Shown here piece after piece: positions 1 to 10,381 of a stretch of 34,498 nucleotides of DNA. Below the pieces are notes generated by a model, which searched no databases, had not been told where the DNA came from, and was given only the letters and a program-made list of their open reading frames with translations. Every line of letters starts with the position of its first letter. Position 1 is the first letter of the stretch. Source of the stretch: Deltaproteobacteria bacterium (GTDB taxonomy: Bacteria; Desulfobacterota; Syntrophia; Syntrophales; UBA2210). The DNA lies in the NCBI GenBank assembly GCA_018399535.1, contig JAGYOR010000007.1, positions 1 to 34,498 on the forward strand, read 5' to 3'. The position numbers and the translations under genes were made by a program.

Positions 1-602
1 ATGGACAGTTCCCGCATCTCGACGCCGGGAATGTCTTCCTCGCCGATCCGGTCCCGCAGCAGGCGAAGTGCCCTGAAATACGGTCTCGCGTCTTCCGGAT
101 CGGAGGACCAGGGCGGCATGGTCATCAGTCCCTGAATCGACAGGTTCGAGAAGGAGGAAACCCGCCGCACAAGCTCGAGTGTCTCCTCGGCTGGAATACC
201 GCTCTTCGACTGTTCGCCGGAGATGTTCACTTCTATGAGAATTTTCATGGTACGATCGGCCGCCGCCGCGCGACGGTCGATTTCCCGCGCCAGCTCGAAC
301 TTGTCCACGGAATGGATCATATCGACGAACTGAACGGCGTATTTCGCCTTATTTTTCTGGAGGTGCCCGATCATGTGCCACTCGACGCGCGGGCCGATCA
401 GGTCGTATTTCCGCTTGCCTTCCTGAATATAATTTTCTCCGATGATGCGGATTCCGGCTTCGACAGCCTCAAGAATCCTTTCGTCATCTACCTGTTTCGT
501 CACCGCCATGAGTCGCACGTCCGACGGCTGCCTCCCCGACTTCAGGGCCCGTTCGGCAATGATTTCCCGTACCGTGGTTATATTTTTTTCTACGGTCGAC
601 AT
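1..602 (-). CDS. yggS: YggS family pyridoxal-phosphate homeostasis protein (3' end truncated by window edge)
   Basis: Minus-strand translation from ATG at 602: MSTVEKNITTVREIIAERALKSGRQPSDVRLMAVTKQVDDERILEAVEAGIRIIGENYIQEGKRKYDLIGPRVEWHMIGHLQKNKAKYAVQFVDMIHSVDKFELA..., with YggS motifs (AVTK, GENY, WHMIGHLQKNK, IHSVD). Absent from the ORF track because the stop lies outside the window. Confidence 0.93.
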   Translation of the reverse strand, partial: MSTVEKNITTVREIIAERALKSGRQPSDVRLMAVTKQVDDERILEAVEAGIRIIGENYIQEGKRKYDLIGPRVEWHMIGHLQKNKAKYAVQFVDMIHSVDKFELAREIDRRAAAADRTMKILIEVNISGEQSKSGIPAEETLELVRRVSSFSNLSIQGLMTMPPWSSDPEDARPYFRALRLLRDRIGEEDIPGVEMRELS

Positions 603-648
603 GGTCCAACCCCCTTATAAAATGTTACATAATTATTGTATAATTGGC

Positions 649-1269
649 TCACCGGCCTCCGAACCGAATAATATCGAACCGTTTCAATACTGACACAACT
701 TCCGCCAGGGGCAGGCCGATCACGTTGGAAACCGACCCCTGAATTCCGCTCACGAAGAAAGCCGCTTTCCCCTGAATGGCGTAACCGCCGGCCTTGTCGC
801 AGGCCTCCCCGCTCGCCAGGTACCATTCTATTTCATCATCATCCAGTTCCTTGAAAACAACGCCCGATTCAACGGCCTCGGTAAAACAGACTTCCCGTTC
901 CATGTTGACGATTGAAAATCCGGTTACAACCGTGTGCTCCCTGCCGCTCAGCCTGTGGAGCATGCGACGGGCGGCATCAGCGTTCTCGGGCTTTCCCAGG
1001 ATTTCATCATCAACGACGACGATGGTATCAGCGCCGAGAACCCAGGCTGACGGGTGATCGGCGCCGACGGATGCAGCTTTTTCTCCTGCAAGCCTGAGCA
1101 CGTGTTCTTTCGGACATTCGCCTTCCGCGGGTGACTCATCTACATCTCCCGGAACAACGGTGAATCGCAGGTCCAGGAGCGCGAGCAACTCGCGCCTCCG
1201 CGGCGAAGCCGAAGCAAGAATAAACTCGGGTCCCGTTCGTTCTTCTCCTGTCACGACCATAGTCGTCAC
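649..1269 (-). CDS. maf: Maf family nucleoside triphosphate pyrophosphatase
   Basis: ILASASPRRRELLALL, VLGADTIVVVDDEILGKP, GYAIQGKAAFFVSGIQGSVSNVIGLPL are Maf/HAM1-like signature stretches. Confidence 0.95.
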   Translation of the reverse strand: MTTMVVTGEERTGPEFILASASPRRRELLALLDLRFTVVPGDVDESPAEGECPKEHVLRLAGEKAASVGADHPSAWVLGADTIVVVDDEILGKPENADAARRMLHRLSGREHTVVTGFSIVNMEREVCFTEAVESGVVFKELDDDEIEWYLASGEACDKAGGYAIQGKAAFFVSGIQGSVSNVIGLPLAEVVSVLKRFDIIRFGGR

Positions 1270-1670
1270 CTTCTCACGGTTACCCAGACATTCCGACGAC
1301 GGGGACCGTCAAATTCACAGAAAAATATCGACTGCCAGGTCCCGAGGAGCGGCCGCCCCTCTTCGACAAGAACCGTTTGCGACGCGCCTGTGAGCGACGC
1401 CTTGATGTGCGCGTCCGCGTTGCCTTCCCGATGCCGGTACCCGGCATTCGGTGGAACCATGGATTCCAGTCCTTGAATGATATCAACCAGCACGTCGGGA
1501 TCGGCATTTTCGTTAATCGTTACGGCCGCAGTTGTATGAGGAACAAAAATACAACACGTTCCTTCGTCAACGCCGGACGTATCGATAATTTCCCTGATCC
1601 TGTCCGTAATGTCGATCAATTCGACGGACGAATTCGTCTGAATGGAAAATCGATGCATCGAGTCATTCAC
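1266..1670 (-). CDS. YjbQ / UPF0047 family protein
   Basis: CCIFVPHTTAAVTINENADPDV, HREGNADAHIKASLTGASQTVLVEEGRPLLGTWQSIFFCEFDGPR are typical of UPF0047; 4-bp ATGA overlap with maf. Confidence 0.93.
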   Translation of the reverse strand: MNDSMHRFSIQTNSSVELIDITDRIREIIDTSGVDEGTCCIFVPHTTAAVTINENADPDVLVDIIQGLESMVPPNAGYRHREGNADAHIKASLTGASQTVLVEEGRPLLGTWQSIFFCEFDGPRRRNVWVTVRR

Positions 1671-1786
1671 CTTTCAGTTCGTCTTTGACTTGCCTCCACC
1701 GGCATTGTATATATGCCATCGTCGCTCCTTATTCAAGGGGGCTGCGGAGAAACACGAAACCGGAAAACAGGGAGAGGCACGGCATA

Positions 1787-2551
1787 ATGTTTGTTTTCAT
1801 GGCTGTTTTTTCCTTCGTCGTCGGGGCGGTCGTCGGAAGCTTTCTCAACGTCTGCATCTACCGACTGCCCGAGGGCGCCTCGATCGTGACGCCCGCATCC
1901 CATTGCCTGTCCTGTGGCCAACCGATACGGTGGCGCGACAATATACCAATCGTGAGCTACTTTCTACTCGGAGGCGCCTGCCGTTACTGCAAAGCGAAAC
2001 TTTCCCCGCAGTATCCCGCCGTGGAGTTCCTGACGGCCGTGATCGCACTTCTTCTTTTCCTGCAGTACGGTCTCTCCGCTTCTCTTCTCGCCGCGTTCCT
2101 GTTCTCCGCCGCACTCATTGTGATCAGCGTCATCGATCTTCGGCACCAGATCATTCCTCACTGCATCACACTCCCGGGCATACCCCTGTTCTTTCTTGCC
2201 GGCGTTCTCTGGATGGATGTCGGCCCTCTCGACGCCTTTCTGGGCATCATGGCAGGCGCCGGGTCGCTCTATTTCGTCGCCGTATACTACGAATGGCTGA
2301 CAGGTCGCGAGGGAATGGGCGGCGGCGACATCAACCTGCTGGCTATGGCGGGAGCCTTCCTGGGTTGGAAAGCGCTCATTCACATCGTCCTGGTCGCATC
2401 TTTAACGGGCGCGATTGTGGGTATCATCGCAATGATATGGAAAGGAAAAACCTCTCAGTATGCCGTTCCCTTCGGACCCTTTCTTTCAATCGGGGCCGTT
2501 TCATACCTCTTTTTCGGAGATTACCTGCTGTATCTCATCGGCGGTCCCTGA
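1787..2551 (+). CDS. pilD: Prepilin leader peptidase / type IV prepilin peptidase (A24)
   Basis: VGSFLNVCIYRLP, CLSCGQPIRWRDNIPIVSYFLLGGACRYC zinc-binding N-domain, VISVIDLRHQIIP and GREGMGGGDINLLAM catalytic Asp motifs; start moved from 1685 to ATG 1787 where homology begins. Confidence 0.93.
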   Translation: MFVFMAVFSFVVGAVVGSFLNVCIYRLPEGASIVTPASHCLSCGQPIRWRDNIPIVSYFLLGGACRYCKAKLSPQYPAVEFLTAVIALLLFLQYGLSASLLAAFLFSAALIVISVIDLRHQIIPHCITLPGIPLFFLAGVLWMDVGPLDAFLGIMAGAGSLYFVAVYYEWLTGREGMGGGDINLLAMAGAFLGWKALIHIVLVASLTGAIVGIIAMIWKGKTSQYAVPFGPFLSIGAVSYLFFGDYLLYLIGGP

Positions 2552-2596
2552 TGCAACGAGGCACGGGTCCCCGACACGACCGGGGTGTCAATTGTC

Positions 2597-2626
2597 TTGA
2601 CTTACCCGGTTCACGCATATTATAAG
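2597..2626 (+). promoter_or_regulatory. Candidate sigma70-type promoter upstream of argS
   Basis: TTGACT (2597-2602), 18-nt spacer, TATAAG (2621-2626). Confidence 0.5.
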
Positions 2627-2723
2627 CGGCAGGGGAGTCGGTCGGCTTCCTTCGGCGAAAAAACACGTGGTTGGCCTTTGCGCCAACTTTTCCTTTTTTA
2701 TACCCGGGAGATTTGACAAACAG

Positions 2724-4388
2724 ATGAAAAAACTGCTCACTGAACTCATTGAACGGACAATCACCGCATGCATCGAAGCGGGAGGCCTGGCACCCTGCGA
2801 TATTCCCCCCGTTGAAGTCGACCTCCCCCGCGAAGACGCCCACGGCGATTACGCGACAAACATAGCCATGACCCTCGCCTCGCTGCAGAGACGAAATCCC
2901 AGGGCAATCGCGGAGCAGATCGTTTCTCATCTCGATGATCCCGAAAAAATAATCGAACGGGTGGAAATTGCGGGTCCAGGATTCATTAATTTTTTTATAC
3001 GAAAGGATTTCTGGACCAGGCTGCTCAGGGACGCCGACCGGTTGAAGGAACAGTACGGGACATCCTCCATCGGCGCCGGCGCGAAAGTGCAGGTGGAATT
3101 CGTCAGCGCAAACCCGACGGGTCCCCTCCATATAGGCCATGCCCGGGGGGCCGTCACGGGCGACGCTATCGCCCGGATTCTCGAGGCTTCGGGCTATTCC
3201 GTATCACGGGAATATTACATAAACGACGCCGGGAACCAGATGGACATGCTCGGCCGGTCTATTCTTTACCGGTATCGTGAGCTCTTCGGAGAAGAAGTCA
3301 CTCTTCCCGACAACTGTTACCAGGGAGACTACATAATCGGGCTGGCGGAAGAAATCAGGGATCGCTACGGAGCACGCTGGCTCGACGCCGATGCCGGTGA
3401 GGCGGTTTCATTTTTTACGGAGTTCGGCAGCGGCATCATCATGGAAGGCATCAAGGAGGATCTTCGCGCTTTCGGCATCACCTTCGACCGCTATTTCAGT
3501 GAAAAGGAGCTGCACCGGGACAACGGCGTCGGCCGTCTCCTCGATGAACTGGAAGAAAAAGGCTACGTGTACCGGGAAGGACAAACCCGCTGGTTCCGCA
3601 CCACCACATTCGGAGACGAGAAAGACCGTGTCGTTGTGCGGGAAAACGGATCGCCCACTTACTTCGCCGCCGACATCGAGTACCATAAAAACAAATACGA
3701 ACGGGGATTCGACCTGGTTATAGATGTCTGGGGAGCCGATCACCATGGTTACATCCCCCGCATGTACGCCGGCATTCAAGCCATAGGGGAAAAACCCGAG
3801 GCCTTCCAGGTCGTCCTGGTACAGCTGGTCAATCTTCTGAGAAACGGGATCCCTGTTCCCATGTCGACGCGGGCGGGCGAATTCGTCACGTTGCGGGAAG
3901 TCATAGACGAAGTGGGAAAAGACGCGGCCCGGTATAATTTCCTGATGAGACGATCGAACAGCCACCTGGATTTCGATCTTGAAGTTGCCAAGAGCCGGTC
4001 AAATGATAACCCGGTCTACTACGTCCAGTATGCCCACGCCCGCATCTCGAGCATTTTCAGAACGGCTCTTGAACGAGGGTACGCCGCTCCCGCTTATGAA
4101 GAGACCGACCTTTCGCGTCTTGCACTGGACGAGGAACGTGAACTCATCAAGTTGATAGACCGGTTTCCAGATCTCGTGGAAGGCAGCGCCCGGAGTCTCG
4201 AACCTCATCGTATCACCTTTTACTGCCACGAGCTGGCGGCTGCTTTCCACAGCTATTACAATAAAAACCGAGTTATAAGCGATGACGCGGAACTTTCCGG
4301 AGCCCGGCTCTTCCTTGTAAAAATCATTGGTGTCGTTCTTGGCAACGCCCTGCGGTTGCTGGGTGTTTCAGCTCCGGATCGAATGTAG
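2724..4388 (+). CDS. argS: Arginyl-tRNA synthetase
   Basis: [30 protein letters not shown] (HIGH motif), [42 protein letters not shown]; likely start at [13 protein letters not shown] (2724). Confidence 0.97.
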   Translation: MKKLLTELIERTITACIEAGGLAPCDIPPVEVDLPREDAHGDYATNIAMTLASLQRRNPRAIAEQIVSHLDDPEKIIERVEIAGPGFINFFIRKDFWTRLLRDADRLKEQYGTSSIGAGAKVQVEFVSANPTGPLHIGHARGAVTGDAIARILEASGYSVSREYYINDAGNQMDMLGRSILYRYRELFGEEVTLPDNCYQGDYIIGLAEEIRDRYGARWLDADAGEAVSFFTEFGSGIIMEGIKEDLRAFGITFDRYFSEKELHRDNGVGRLLDELEEKGYVYREGQTRWFRTTTFGDEKDRVVVRENGSPTYFAADIEYHKNKYERGFDLVIDVWGADHHGYIPRMYAGIQAIGEKPEAFQVVLVQLVNLLRNGIPVPMSTRAGEFVTLREVIDEVGKDAARYNFLMRRSNSHLDFDLEVAKSRSNDNPVYYVQYAHARISSIFRTALERGYAAPAYEETDLSRLALDEERELIKLIDRFPDLVEGSARSLEPHRITFYCHELAAAFHSYYNKNRVISDDAELSGARLFLVKIIGVVLGNALRLLGVSAPDRM

Positions 4389-4442
4389 GCGAGTGAAACC
4401 GAACAGGTGGAAATTCCGGTTCGCCCGTGAAGGAACAGGCCG

Positions 4443-5045
4443 ATGGCAAAGAGGAACAAGAGTCGATTTGGACTGACGATCGGCAGAATCGGCATCACCA
4501 TCATGACTGTGGGGATTTCGATGCTGCTTCTGGCATCTTTCATGTTCGGCGTGCTGGTCGGGCGGAATATCGAAAGTTACCCGGAAAAAATAGCGAAGGG
4601 TATTCCCTCCGCTATTCGGGAAAAGATGTCCGCAATCGGTGAAACGCCGCCCGAGGTGACGGCGAAAGACGATATGGCGCTCACCTTCTACCAGACCTTG
4701 TCCCGGAAAGGGGACGATTTTTCGAAGGTAATGCCCGTCGACGAGACCGCGGCCCGTCCTAAACCGTCGCGCCCGCAAATATCAGATGAAGGACCGGTAG
4801 TTGAACCTCGGGCCTACACGATTCAGGTCGCTGCCTTTCGAGACAGGGTCGGCGCCGAAAGGCTTCGTGACAGGCTGGCTGAAATGGGATATGTCTCCCT
4901 GATTCACAGAGGCGAATCTTCCGAACAGGATGTGTGGTATCGGCTCAGAATCGAAGGGTTTGACAGTCGTGATGAGGCACAGCGGGAATCAGCCAGGATA
5001 GAGACCGGCATCAAGGGGCTTAAATGCCTGGTACTGAAAAACTGA
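4443..5045 (+). CDS. SPOR domain-containing single-pass membrane protein
   Basis: N-terminal TM segment IGITIMTVGISMLLLASFMFGVLVG; C-terminal YTIQVAAFRDRVGAERLRDRLAEMGYVSLI...WYRLRIEGFDSRDEAQ SPOR fold. Confidence 0.88.
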   Translation: MAKRNKSRFGLTIGRIGITIMTVGISMLLLASFMFGVLVGRNIESYPEKIAKGIPSAIREKMSAIGETPPEVTAKDDMALTFYQTLSRKGDDFSKVMPVDETAARPKPSRPQISDEGPVVEPRAYTIQVAAFRDRVGAERLRDRLAEMGYVSLIHRGESSEQDVWYRLRIEGFDSRDEAQRESARIETGIKGLKCLVLKN

Positions 5046-5068
5046 ATCGTTGCACAACGGTATGATCA

Positions 5069-6400
5069 ATGTTTGAAAATCTGACGGAAAAATTCGACAC
5101 AGTCTTTAAAAAACTCAAGGGCCGCGGAGTCCTTGACGAAGAGAACATACGGGAAGCCCTGAAGGATATTCGCATTGCCCTGCTTGAAGCAGACGTGAAT
5201 TTCAGGGTGGTGAGGGAATTTATAGAGGAAGTCCGGGAGCATGCCGTCGGACGGGAGGTGCTGGACAGCATCACGCCGGGACAGCAGATCGTCAAGATCG
5301 TTCACGACCAACTGGCGCTCCTGATGGCCGACGAGAACAACCAGCTGAAACTGGACGGCAGGTTTCCCTCGCCAATCATGCTGGTGGGCCTCCAGGGATG
5401 CGGCAAGACCACAACAGCTGCCAAACTGGCCCGGCATCTCAAGGAACAGGGGAACCGGGTTGCCCTCGTCTCGGCCGACGTATACCGTCCCGCGGCCATG
5501 GAACAACTGAAAATTCTCGGGAACAAAATCGACGTGCCCGTCTTCGAATCAGGAGAGGCAGAAAATCCCGTTAAAATCTGCGTCGATGCCGTCGAGTATT
5601 CCCGTGCGAACGGATTCGATACACTGCTCATCGACACGGCCGGCCGACTGCACATCGACCAGCCGCTGATGGAAGAACTTGCCAGGATAAAGGCGGCGGT
5701 GAATCCCTCGGAAATCCTTCTCGTCGCGGACGCCATGACCGGCCAGGAGGCCGTCTCAGTCGCCCAATCGTTCAATGAAACCCTGGCCCTCGACGGTGTG
5801 GTCCTGACCAAGATAGACGGCGACGCCCGCGGCGGCGCCGCCCTCTCCCTGAGAAAGGTGACCGGCACGCCGATCAAGTTCCTGGGAATCGGCGAAAAAA
5901 TCGATGCCCTGGAAGTTTTCCACGCCGAGCGGATGGCCTCCCGGATTCTCGGGATGGGCGATATCCTTACGCTCGTTGAAAAGGCGCAGAAGACGATCGA
6001 TGAAAAGGCCGCGAAAGAGCTTGAAAGAAAAATAAGGAAGAATGACTTCACGCTTGACGATCTTAAGACGCAACTGCAGCAGATCAAAAAAATGGGCCCG
6101 CTTCAGGACATACTCGGCATGATTCCCGGCGCCGGAAAAATAAAGGGCCTGAAGAACATGCAGCCCGATGAAGATGAACTGGTCAAGGTAACGGCCGTCA
6201 TCGATTCCATGACGAAAGAGGAACGCGCGCATTACAAGATAATAAACGGAAGCCGCCGCAAAAGAATCGCCGCTGGGAGCGGCACCACCGTGCAGGACGT
6301 CAACAGGGTTATAAAGAATTACGAAGCCATGAGAAAAATGATGAAAAAATTGTCGAAGGGCGGCATGAAATCATTTTCCAGAGGGAAAATACCCTTTTAA
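5069..6400 (+). CDS. ffh: Signal recognition particle protein Ffh
   Basis: GLQGCGKTTTAAKLARHLK, DTAGRLHID, TKIDGDARGGAALS, Met-rich M-domain at C-terminus. Confidence 0.98.
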   Translation: MFENLTEKFDTVFKKLKGRGVLDEENIREALKDIRIALLEADVNFRVVREFIEEVREHAVGREVLDSITPGQQIVKIVHDQLALLMADENNQLKLDGRFPSPIMLVGLQGCGKTTTAAKLARHLKEQGNRVALVSADVYRPAAMEQLKILGNKIDVPVFESGEAENPVKICVDAVEYSRANGFDTLLIDTAGRLHIDQPLMEELARIKAAVNPSEILLVADAMTGQEAVSVAQSFNETLALDGVVLTKIDGDARGGAALSLRKVTGTPIKFLGIGEKIDALEVFHAERMASRILGMGDILTLVEKAQKTIDEKAAKELERKIRKNDFTLDDLKTQLQQIKKMGPLQDILGMIPGAGKIKGLKNMQPDEDELVKVTAVIDSMTKEERAHYKIINGSRRKRIAAGSGTTVQDVNRVIKNYEAMRKMMKKLSKGGMKSFSRGKIPF

Positions 6401-6500
6401 TTGTCGTGCAACTATGTTATCAGTGAAATTTACGTCTTACAGAATATCGCGCAGATATAGGTAAAAAAACTTGAAAGGCCGGAGGTAGGAATCAATCAGC

Positions 6501-6770
6501 ATGGCGACGAAAATCAGACTTACCCGCATGGGTGCGAAGAAAAAACCCTTTTACCGCATTGTCGTGGCGGACAGCCAGTCACCAAGGGATGGACGATTCA
6601 TCGAGATAATCGGGAACTACGATCCGCTCCAGGACCCCGCCGTCATAAACATCAAGGAAGACCGCGTCGTGGAATGGCTGTCCAAGGGTGCGAAACCGTC
6701 CAGAACAGTCTCGAATCTTTTGCAAAAGAAGGGAATTTCGATCCCGAAGGAGACACCGGTTACACAATAG
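6501..6770 (+). CDS. rpsP: 30S ribosomal protein S16
   Basis: [50 protein letters not shown] upstream. Confidence 0.98.
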   Translation: MATKIRLTRMGAKKKPFYRIVVADSQSPRDGRFIEIIGNYDPLQDPAVINIKEDRVVEWLSKGAKPSRTVSNLLQKKGISIPKETPVTQ

Positions 6771-6834
6771 CATCTCAACCAGGACAAGATTCGTATCGGC
6801 TTTTTAATTCTTGTACGCTGTGGAGGTTGACACG

Positions 6835-7080
6835 ATGGACGGTGATACGATGAAAGATCTGATCAAGTATATCGCACAGGCGCTGGTAGACCACCCCGAC
6901 CAGGTTGATGTTTCCGAGGTGGTGGGTGAACAGACATCGGTCATTGAACTGAGGGTCACCAAGGAAGACCTCGGCAAGGTAATCGGGAAACAGGGGAAAA
7001 CCGCCAAGGCAATGCGCACCATTCTCAGCGCTGCCTCATCGAAACTCAACAAGAGGTCGGTACTGGAAATCATCGAATAG
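6835..7080 (+). CDS. khpA: KH-domain RNA-binding protein (KhpA/YlqC family)
   Basis: [21 protein letters not shown]...[20 protein letters not shown]; start chosen at ATG 6835, 8 nt after GGAGG (6822-6826). Confidence 0.92.
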   Translation: MDGDTMKDLIKYIAQALVDHPDQVDVSEVVGEQTSVIELRVTKEDLGKVIGKQGKTAKAMRTILSAASSKLNKRSVLEIIE

Positions 7081-7584
7081 TTGAAGGATTTCATAACTAT
7101 AGGAAAAATTGTCAAGCAGGTCGGCCTCAGGGGCCGGCTCAAGGCCGTCTCCTACTTGGCATCGGGCGATACTATCACGCGACAGCAGTCTGTTTTTATC
7201 GGCCACGACGCATCCAGCGCAGTTTCCCACCGGATCACCGGAATCACCGCTAAAGGAAAAACCATACTTCTCTCACTTGAAGGCATCGAAAATGCTGAAG
7301 CGTCGGCAGGTCTGAAGGGACGATATCTGTTTCTGCCCAGAGATGTTTTCGATCCGCTTGAAGAAGACGAATACTTCTGGGAAGATATCATCGGGCTTGA
7401 AGTTGTCAACGAGGAAGGTGAAAAACTGGGAGTCATCACCTCCATCATCGCCACAGGCAGTAACGATGTATACGTGTGTGAAGGCCCCGGGGGAGAGACT
7501 CTCCTTCCAGCGATTGAAGGGTTTATCAAAAAAATAGATATTCGCGGGGGAATCGTTATAGCATCCCCTCCCCGCGAGCTGTAA
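7081..7584 (+). CDS. rimM: 16S rRNA processing protein RimM
   Basis: TTG start abutting the khpA stop; IGKIVKQVGLRGRLKAV, YFWEDIIGLEVVNEEGEKLGVI, LLPAIEGFIKKIDI. Confidence 0.95.
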   Translation: MKDFITIGKIVKQVGLRGRLKAVSYLASGDTITRQQSVFIGHDASSAVSHRITGITAKGKTILLSLEGIENAEASAGLKGRYLFLPRDVFDPLEEDEYFWEDIIGLEVVNEEGEKLGVITSIIATGSNDVYVCEGPGGETLLPAIEGFIKKIDIRGGIVIASPPREL

Positions 7585-7593
7585 AGCGTCGCC

Positions 7594-8331
7594 ATGCGTT
7601 TCGATATTCTCACCCTCTTTCCTGAAATATTCGACTCCCCCTTTCGCGCGAGTCTTTTTAAACGGGCAATCGACAGGGGATTGATCGAAATCGGCGTCCA
7701 CAACATCAGGGACTACGCCGCCGGGAAGCACCGGGTTACCGACGATGTACCCTTCGGCGGCGGCGGCGGCATGATCCTCAAGGTGGAACCGGTTGATCGC
7801 GCCCTCCAGGCCGTTGTGCCCGACCGTCATTCGAGTCTCGTGATACTCCTGTCGCCGCAGGGGGAACCGTTCACGCAGGCAGCTGCCGAAGAACTCAGTC
7901 TCAGCAGCCACATCGTACTCATCTGCGGTCATTACGAAGGTGTCGATGAGCGGGTCGGGCGGCATCTCGCCGACCGGGAACTGTCCATAGGTGATTATGT
8001 CCTGTCGGGCGGGGAATTCGCGGCTCTCGTCGTCGTCGATGCCGTTTCCCGCCTGGTGAGAGGTTTCGCGGGCAATCACGAAACGATACTGAACGATTCG
8101 CACTCCACGGGACTGCTCGAGGGTCCCCACTATACAAGACCCCGCCGCTACCAGGACTGGAAGGTACCCGAGGTTCTGCTGTCTGGTCATGAAAAGAACA
8201 TTCGTCTATGGCGACGCAGGGAGTCACTGAAAAGAACGCTTGAACGAAGACCCGACCTGCTGACCCGGGCGGACTTGACGGAAGAAGACCAAATCATGCT
8301 CGGGGCGCTTCGGGATGAATCAGAAGGCTAG
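7594..8331 (+). CDS. trmD: tRNA (guanine-N1)-methyltransferase TrmD
   Basis: [53 protein letters not shown]. Confidence 0.98.
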   Translation: MRFDILTLFPEIFDSPFRASLFKRAIDRGLIEIGVHNIRDYAAGKHRVTDDVPFGGGGGMILKVEPVDRALQAVVPDRHSSLVILLSPQGEPFTQAAAEELSLSSHIVLICGHYEGVDERVGRHLADRELSIGDYVLSGGEFAALVVVDAVSRLVRGFAGNHETILNDSHSTGLLEGPHYTRPRRYQDWKVPEVLLSGHEKNIRLWRRRESLKRTLERRPDLLTRADLTEEDQIMLGALRDESEG

Positions 8332-8881
8332 TTTTTCCATCGCACTCCTCCACTATCCCGTCTACAATAAAAAGGGCGAAGTCGTGACTACGGCGGTGAC
8401 AAACCTCGACATTCACGACATTGCCCGGACCGGGAGAACCTACGGTGCACGCCGATTTTTCATAATTACGCCGCTTGAAATACAGCGGGACTTTGTTCAT
8501 CGCATTCTGGCGCACTGGCGGCAGGGGTACGGAGCATCCTACAATCCGGCAAGGAAGGAAGCTTTCGACATCGTGAGAGTACAACCGTCACTCCAGGCGG
8601 CGCGGAACGCAATTGCAGCGGAGTCGGGGCAACATCCCCGTCTCGTCGCCACCAGCGCTCAGGAAAAACAGGGAAATATATCATTCCGCGACATGCGGAC
8701 AGCGATGCTCGAGGAGGCCGGAGAATGGCTTTTCCTGTTCGGAACAGGCTGGGGTATCGCCGAGGATGTGCTGGGGGATTGCGATTTCCTTCTAGAGCCG
8801 ATCCGGGGAACTGCCGGGTATAATCACCTGTCGGTGCGATCGGCCGTATCGATCGTCCTGGACAGGCTGGCAGGAGCATGA
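8315..8881 (+). CDS. SPOUT-like SAM-dependent RNA methyltransferase family protein (PF09936-like)
   Basis: Starts 17 bp inside trm[45 protein letters not shown]...[25 protein letters not shown]...[17 protein letters not shown] has trefoil-knot-type C-terminal motifs. Confidence 0.85.
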   Translation: MNQKASFSIALLHYPVYNKKGEVVTTAVTNLDIHDIARTGRTYGARRFFIITPLEIQRDFVHRILAHWRQGYGASYNPARKEAFDIVRVQPSLQAARNAIAAESGQHPRLVATSAQEKQGNISFRDMRTAMLEEAGEWLFLFGTGWGIAEDVLGDCDFLLEPIRGTAGYNHLSVRSAVSIVLDRLAGA

Positions 8882-8924
8882 CGAATCTGCTTCATTCCGC
8901 AGCGTCCCTTTTTTGTATTTTCCA

Positions 8925-8954
8925 TTGACTTTTGCGGGCCCTTTGTTTTATAGA
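8925..8954 (+). promoter_or_regulatory. Candidate sigma70-type promoter upstream of rplS
   Basis: TTGACT (8925-8930), 18-nt spacer, TATAGA (8949-8954). Confidence 0.45.
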
Positions 8955-9003
8955 TGCCGTTTCACATCGATATCGACGGCGTTACCGAGGAGGGTTTCGA
9001 ATA

Positions 9004-9351
9004 ATGAATGTTCTCGACATGATTGAAAAAGAACAGATGAGGATGGATATTCCTTATTTTAAGGCGGGGGATACCGTCAAGGTGCATGTCCGCATCGTTG
9101 AAGGCCAGAAAGAACGAATCCAGGTATTCAAGGGAACCGTCATCAGGAAACGTGCCGGACTTAACCGGGCAACGTTCACCGTGAGAAAAATATCCTCCGG
9201 TATCGGTGTTGAGCGAACCTTCCCGATTCATTCACCCGTCATCGACAAAATCGAGCTGGTAATGAGAGGCAGGGTAAGGCGATCCCGCCTGTACTATCTG
9301 AGAAATCTCAAGGGAAAGAAGGCACGTATCAGGGAACTCGGCAGAATTTAA
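9004..9351 (+). CDS. rplS: 50S ribosomal protein L19
   Basis: [49 protein letters not shown]...; start at 9004 rather than 8932. Confidence 0.98.
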   Translation: MNVLDMIEKEQMRMDIPYFKAGDTVKVHVRIVEGQKERIQVFKGTVIRKRAGLNRATFTVRKISSGIGVERTFPIHSPVIDKIELVMRGRVRRSRLYYLRNLKGKKARIRELGRI

Positions 9352-9948
9352 ATGACCGAATTCGAGCAACAGGGCCGTCTTCTCGGATTCCACCGCATCG
9401 CGGGAGTTGACGAAGCGGGAAGGGGCCCTCTTGCCGGGCCCGTCGCGGCCGCGGCGGTAATCTTTCCGGAAGGATACGAGAACGGCGACATTCGGGATTC
9501 CAAGAAGTTGAGTCCCGCCAGGAGGGAACGGCTTTACCGGGTCATCATGGAAGACGCCCTTTCGGTAGGCATCGCCTTCGTTGAACCCGCTGTAATCGAT
9601 GCTATTAATATTCTTCAGGCCACCTTGCTGGCGATGCGAAAAGCCGTTCTGGATCTTTCGCCTCCTCCCGACTTCATCCTGATTGACGGCACCGCACGTA
9701 TTGATCTTTCTATCCCGCAACGGACGCTCATTCGGGGAGACTCGATCTGCCTCTCCATAGCGGCGGCATCAATCATAGCAAAGGTTTCCCGTGATCAATT
9801 GATGGATCGGTATCATATTCAGTACTCTCAGTATAACTTCGGTAAAAACAAGGGATACGGAACGAGCGAACACCGCGAAGCGATACGACGGTATGGTTAC
9901 TGCAAAATCCACAGGCGGTCCTTCAAGGTTACCTTCAACAAACCGTGA
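9352..9948 (+). CDS. rnhB: Ribonuclease HII
   Basis: IAGVDEAGRGPLAGPVAAAAVI, DSKKLSPARRERL, AASIIAKVSRDQLM. Confidence 0.97.
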   Translation: MTEFEQQGRLLGFHRIAGVDEAGRGPLAGPVAAAAVIFPEGYENGDIRDSKKLSPARRERLYRVIMEDALSVGIAFVEPAVIDAINILQATLLAMRKAVLDLSPPPDFILIDGTARIDLSIPQRTLIRGDSICLSIAAASIIAKVSRDQLMDRYHIQYSQYNFGKNKGYGTSEHREAIRRYGYCKIHRRSFKVTFNKP

Positions 9949-10297
9949 TCGGGGGTTCCTGGGAGAAAAAATAGCCGCCCGATATCTCCAAAAACAGGGA
10001 TATCTGATCCTGTCGTCGAATTACCGGTGTGTCTTCGGAGAAATCGATATTATTGCCCGCGACGGAGATGAAATAGTCTTCGTGGAAGTAAAAAGCAGGA
10101 CCTCCTCGGCATTCGGCGATCCCGAAGTATCAGTGAACCTGTCGAAACAGAAAAAACTGTCCCGGACGGCGCTCCGCTACCTGGAAAACCACGACCTGTA
10201 CGGGCGAAAGGCTCGTTTCGATGTACTGGCTGTTCGCATGACCCCGCGGGGAAATACAATACGCCACATCCGGGACGCCTTTGAGTTGGCGCTGTAG
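9893..10297 (+). CDS. YraN / UPF0102 family endonuclease-like protein
   Basis: GFLGEKIAARYLQKQGYLILSSNYRCVFGEIDIIARDGDEIVFVEVKSRTS; overlaps rnhB 3' end by about 56 bp. Confidence 0.93.
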   Translation: MVTAKSTGGPSRLPSTNRDRGFLGEKIAARYLQKQGYLILSSNYRCVFGEIDIIARDGDEIVFVEVKSRTSSAFGDPEVSVNLSKQKKLSRTALRYLENHDLYGRKARFDVLAVRMTPRGNTIRHIRDAFELAL

Positions 10298-10381
10298 CAT
10301 TCATCCATACCGTCGCTTTTTAAAAAGCACGGGTGCCAGCGGAAAAGGTCGTTCAATTGAGATGCCACGGAATTTGCAACC

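Noticed and set aside
1642-2625. 327-aa plus-strand ORF overlapping the prepilin peptidase
   Set aside because: Arg/His-rich shadow frame of the prepilin peptidase gene with no recognisable domain.
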